From the NCBI RefSeq assembly GCF_020696975.1, contig NZ_JAJGBK010000029.1, forward strand, positions 1 to 64,000: a DNA stretch of 64,000 bases. Reading direction: 5' to 3'. This DNA comes from Methanoculleus sp. Lineage in GTDB: Archaea > Halobacteriota > Methanomicrobia > Methanomicrobiales > Methanoculleaceae. Position 1 is the first letter of the stretch. The number at the start of each line of letters is the position of its first letter. Made by a program: the position numbers and the translations under genes. Shown one piece after another: positions 61,436 through 64,000 of this stretch. Below the pieces are notes generated by a model. That model saw only the letters and a program-made list of their open reading frames with translations. It did not search any database and was not told the origin of the DNA.

Positions 61436-62349
61436 GAGCGTTGAACAGCGGGGAAGACTTCATACCGGAATCCGGGATCGTCGTCATCGACAAACCCCGG
61501 GGGCCGAGCAGCCACCAGGTGACCGCGTGGGTCGGTGATATCCTCGGGCGGCGGGTAGGCCACGCCGGGACGCTCGATCCCCAGGTATCCGGCGTGCTCA
61601 TCGTCATGTTCGGCAACGCCGTCCGGCTCGCTCCCGTCCTCCTTTCGCACAACAAGGAGTATGTCTGCTTGATGAGACTCCACGGCGACGCCTCACGCGA
61701 GGCCGTGGACCGTGTGGCGGCGGAGTTCGTCGGCCGGGTTTACCAGCGGCCGCCCAAGAAGAGCGCGGTGAAGCGGAGCCTCCGGATCCGGAAGATCCAG
61801 GAGCTGGAGGTCCTCGATATGGAAGAGAGGCTCGTCCTCTTTCGGGTCCGGTGCGACGCCGGGACTTACATACGGACGCTCTGCATCCACATGGGCTATG
61901 CCATCGGGACCTGCGGTCACATGCAGGAACTCCGGCGGATACGCTCGGGCCCGTTCAACGAGACCGCCGCCGTCACGCTCCACGAGCTCGCCGATGCCGC
62001 GGAAGCGGCCCGGGACGGCGACCCCACCCACCTTCGGCGGATGATCCTCCCCCCGGGAGCCGCCGTCGCAGACCTCGCAAAAGTCGTCATCCGCGATACC
62101 GCAATCGACGCAGTCTGCCGCGGCGCGGTCCTCGCCGGGGTGGGGATCACGGCAAAAGAGGGCGGGTTTGCGAAGGGCGAGACGGTCGCGATCATGACAG
62201 GGCGCGGTGAACTGGTGGGGCTCGGAAAAGCCCTCGTCAGTTCGTCGGGGTTAAAACCAGGAGAGCCCGGGCTCGTCATCGCCCCCACCACCGTCCTGAT
62301 GCGGCCCGGCACCTACCCGCGGGGCTGGAAGGTGCACGCGAGGGAGTAA
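61432..62349 (+). CDS. cbf5: Cbf5, tRNA/rRNA pseudouridine synthase of box H/ACA RNPs
   Basis: This 305-residue protein has the TruB catalytic motif VGHAGTLDPQVSGVLIV (catalytic Asp in TLDP), YQRPPKKSAVKRSLRIR, DAGTYIRTLCIHMGYAIG and a C-terminal PUA domain (about 225-300) with GAVLAGVGITAKEGGFAKGE. It makes guide-directed pseudouridines in rRNA and Psi55 in tRNA. The GTG start overlaps the hemD stop (GTGA). Confidence 0.95.
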   Translation: MRALNSGEDFIPESGIVVIDKPRGPSSHQVTAWVGDILGRRVGHAGTLDPQVSGVLIVMFGNAVRLAPVLLSHNKEYVCLMRLHGDASREAVDRVAAEFVGRVYQRPPKKSAVKRSLRIRKIQELEVLDMEERLVLFRVRCDAGTYIRTLCIHMGYAIGTCGHMQELRRIRSGPFNETAAVTLHELADAAEAARDGDPTHLRRMILPPGAAVADLAKVVIRDTAIDAVCRGAVLAGVGITAKEGGFAKGETVAIMTGRGELVGLGKALVSSSGLKPGEPGLVIAPTTVLMRPGTYPRGWKVHARE

Positions 62350-62412
62350 TGGTGCGCGACCCGGGGGATATTATTAATAGAGTATCCCGCCAACTAATGA
62401 TGCACATTCTGT

Positions 62413-62499
62413 GCTGAGGTAGTCTAGACCGGTAGGGCGCGGGCCTGGAAAGCCCGTGGGGCGTTGAGCCCCTCGGGAGTTCAAATCTCCCCCTCAGCG
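62413..62499 (+). tRNA. tRNA-Ser (anticodon GGA)
   Basis: This is an 87-base class II tRNA. The acceptor GCTGAGG pairs with CCTCAGC, with discriminator G. The anticodon loop CTGGAAA in stem CGGGC/GCCCG gives GGA. The long variable arm is GGGCGTTGAGCCCC, and the T arm is GGGAG-TTCAAAT-CTCCC. A TATA-like TTATTAATAG lies about 40 bases upstream and a T-rich stretch follows. Confidence 0.93.
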
Positions 62500-62838
62500 T
62501 TATTATTTTGTTCAACCTGTTGAGCACCTGTTTCCAGAACGGTTTAGTTTTAGGGCATAATCGCACGCGACGTTGACTGCTACAGGTCGTGCTCAAGCCC
62601 TGCAATGCAGAGTACGGCGCTATAATGAAGTTGCTCTAAAGACTTCCCCCGGGATATCGCCGCGTCGGGAGCGGCTGCCTGTACGTGCGATGGTTCGCTA
62701 GAACCGGAGCTTGAGAAACTCGAAGAGTCTCAATTGAGGGATGAAAGGGGCATCCAGGTGAACGGCGGGTACATGAGCATCAAAAGGTACCTGCACCATG
62801 TTAGAGGTTGGTCGCGGGCGTATGCGCTTTTGAGCGAC
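62500..62838. other. Gene-free region after tRNA-Ser
   Basis: After a T-rich stretch that probably terminates the tRNA, about 320 bases hold no gene I can support. No repeat of the tRNA 3' end is seen in the remaining window, so an integrated element is not demonstrated. Confidence 0.45.
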
Positions 62839-63408
62839 CTAGAAGATGTTACAGCGATACATCGGTATCGTGTTCTTCCTTTTGGTTTTCAAGGCCCTGT
62901 GGAATCCAAATTTGTCGTAAAACGATTCGGCATCGGGTTTGGCATCGACAGTGAGAACACAACATCCAGAATATTTTGACACGGTTGTCGCTATCGATCG
63001 TATCACAGTCAACATGGCTCGCCCAACACCTCTCCCCTCGTATTCCTGGTGTGTAGCGAACCGGGCGATCTTGATTGCAGGATAATAGGAGTAAGTATAC
63101 CAATCCTTGTCGTCTTCAGGATCGATATCCTTCTTGATGATGCTGTCATTAAGGAGCGAAAAGTATCCAACGCACTTTCCCTTGTATATGGCAAGATATG
63201 TAACGGCAACGTGGGCATCCTGATTCTTCAATGCATCAACGGTTAGATAGTCGATCAATTCCTGGTGTGCACAGAAGAACGACAGAGTATCACGATTAGC
63301 GGTGAGGCGTTCAAATGATAAATCCGATAGAGGTATCTTTGGCAACCCGGCATCCGTGGTCGTAGGAGAGTCTATTGGGGGCATCTCGATCGTGTAAGAA
63401 TAGGCCAC
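62839..63408 (-). CDS. GNAT-family N-acetyltransferase
   Basis: This 189-residue acetyltransferase has the acetyl-CoA binding motif A as YEGRGVGRAMLTVIRSIA (R/QxxGxG/A), the preceding strand YYPAIKIARFATHQ and the C-terminal FYDKFGFHRALKTKRKNTI. The long polar N-terminus may start later, at ATG 63384. It lies 14 bases downstream of a 53-codon gene on the same strand, the arrangement of GNAT toxins with small antitoxins. Lower GC than the neighbours hints at acquisition. Confidence 0.8.
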   Translation of the reverse strand: MAYSYTIEMPPIDSPTTTDAGLPKIPLSDLSFERLTANRDTLSFFCAHQELIDYLTVDALKNQDAHVAVTYLAIYKGKCVGYFSLLNDSIIKKDIDPEDDKDWYTYSYYPAIKIARFATHQEYEGRGVGRAMLTVIRSIATTVSKYSGCCVLTVDAKPDAESFYDKFGFHRALKTKRKNTIPMYRCNIF

Positions 63409-63422
63409 CGAGGGGTGCTTCT

Positions 63423-63584
63423 CTAGCGGATAGATCTCACAAGTTCTTCTCCATGGTTACGTACCCAGCGGGTCATCTCCCGCCCTTCCGGAGTGTCATA
63501 CCGGTCGGGATCCGCCATGTACTTCTCAAAACGGCGGGCATCATCGCCTTCGAGATGGAGACCTAATTCAATCTTCTGGGCCAT
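63423..63584 (-). CDS. Small protein preceding the GNAT gene, possible antitoxin
   Basis: This 53-residue gene is below common ORF cut-offs: MAQKIELGLHLEGDDARRFE, then KYMADPDRYDTPEGREMTRW and VRNHGEELVRSIR. It is acidic-basic and helical. GAGATGA lies about five bases upstream of the ATG. A strong TATA box is 55-64 bases upstream. Its place in front of a GNAT gene suggests a toxin-antitoxin pair, but I do not recognise its family. Confidence 0.55.
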   Translation of the reverse strand: MAQKIELGLHLEGDDARRFEKYMADPDRYDTPEGREMTRWVRNHGEELVRSIR

Positions 63585-63638
63585 ATCAATTTCATCTCCG
63601 CGTAATTTCAGGTATGTTATGATATGCTATCCGCCATC

Positions 63639-63648
63639 ATATAAATAC
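63639..63648 (-). promoter_or_regulatory. TATA box of the small gene/GNAT operon
   Basis: The minus-strand GTATTTATAT is a strong TATA box, predicting a start near 63617 and a leader of about 30 bases. The interval 63649-63884 shows no supported gene. Confidence 0.5.
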
Positions 63649-63884
63649 ACATTTAGTATCTCCCGACCTCTCAGACCGCGTCGGCTGCTCTACAGTGAGC
63701 GATTTGACAGGGGCGATCAGATCTTCGGCGACGGAAGCCATCCGGGGGGTTGCGGAGGCCAGGGCCGGCCGCCTATACACCCTGAAGGAGGCACGTGCCG
63801 CGTTGCAGGCGGTATGACGCAGGAAAAATGGCTTGCTGAGGTTATTTTTATAAATCCAGAAGACCGGATCCTGGAACCCTCGCA

Positions 63885-64000
63885 TCAGAAGGATATCCCG
63901 GCCATCATCAGGGCAAAGAGCACCAGGTCATAGACAGTGTGGGTGATCGCCGACGTCGTGGTGTTCGAGTACTGCCGGATATAGGCAAAGACAATCCCTG
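63885..64000 (-). CDS. CPBP-type intramembrane protease, C-terminal part
   Basis: Only the last 37 codons are in the window: GIVFAYIRQYSNTTTSAITH, then TVYDLVLFALMMAGISF. This matches the final conserved block of CPBP (CAAX/Abi) membrane metalloproteases, where a helix with His followed by aliphatic and N/D residues supplies a metal ligand. The rest lies beyond the right edge, so the call is tentative. Confidence 0.55.
   Translation of the reverse strand, partial: GIVFAYIRQYSNTTTSAITHTVYDLVLFALMMAGISF

Noticed and set aside
62413-62838. Integrated element using tRNA-Ser as attachment site
   Set aside because: No integrase and no repeat of the tRNA 3' end were found in the window; an element reaching past the right edge cannot be excluded.
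63637-63885. 82-codon minus-strand frame at the right end
   Set aside because: No family, and its end overlaps the TATA box of the small gene/GNAT operon.
1-64000. CRISPR array
   Set aside because: No regularly spaced identical repeats with unique spacers were seen.

Overview
The window looks like a chromosomal piece of a hydrogenotrophic methanogen of the order Methanomicrobiales, most like Methanoculleus. This rests on GC-rich DNA, an archaeal ribosomal protein operon, methanogenesis genes (mtr, mtd, mer), an S-layer-like protein of the Methanomicrobiales type, TATA-box promoters and archaeal RNA-modification genes. The species is inferred from memory of these families, not from a search.

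Layout. 1-4.2 kb: the 3' end of the methyltransferase operon (an MtrA domain fused in frame to an MtrG-like domain, then MtrH), followed by a tight three-gene cluster (Cys-rich HypB-like GTPase, ABC-type ATPase, DUF364 protein). 4.2-7.5 kb: a gene-poor accessory stretch with related non-coding repeats, a transposase-like relic, a truncated HxlR regulator, a roughly 330 bp element present twice, and a PGF-CTERM surface protein. 7.5-17.6 kb: an EF-Tu-like protein without a normal GTPase P-loop, an ECF vitamin-type transporter with a palindrome in its promoter, a histone-deacetylase-like gene with an in-frame stop, an orphan pair of A-type ATPase stalk genes, and the cmk/DUF106/adkA end of the ribosomal operon. 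17.8-31.1 kb: the long minus-strand operon from L3 to SecY, preceded by a structured leader of about 590 nt.

31.3-38.7 kb: a Tfx-type regulator divergent from mtd, then galT-like, mer, an unusual FtsZ/tubulin-family protein with a long tail, nrpR, dcd and a tRNA-Arg. 38.7-48.4 kb: two paralogous secreted Big/VWA proteins of about 1000 residues, a membrane-anchored carboxypeptidase-regulatory-like repeat protein, and AMP phosphorylase. 48.5-52.2 kb: a toxin-antitoxin island with HicAB next to a degenerate second copy of the AMP phosphorylase N-terminus, a HepT/MntA pair whose HepT has lost the RX4H histidine, and an AbiE-like pair with palindromic operators and an apparent ATG-to-ATA start-codon change.

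52.6-64 kb: an S-layer-like PGF-CTERM protein, archaeal thymidylate synthase, tRNA-Gln, a TIM-barrel protein, DUF1614, the box C/D pair FlpA and Nop5, a TctA-like membrane protein, uroporphyrinogen-III synthase, Cbf5, tRNA-Ser, a small gene with a GNAT acetyltransferase (possible toxin-antitoxin pair), and the edge of a CPBP-family membrane protease.

The core genes supply the central C1 pathway (Mtd, Mer, Mtr), translation and secretion, rRNA modification guided by box C/D and H/ACA RNAs, nucleotide metabolism (AdkA, Cmk, Dcd, thymidylate synthase, AMP phosphorylase) and nitrogen control (NrpR). The accessory genes supply the cell surface and a cluster of toxin-antitoxin modules.
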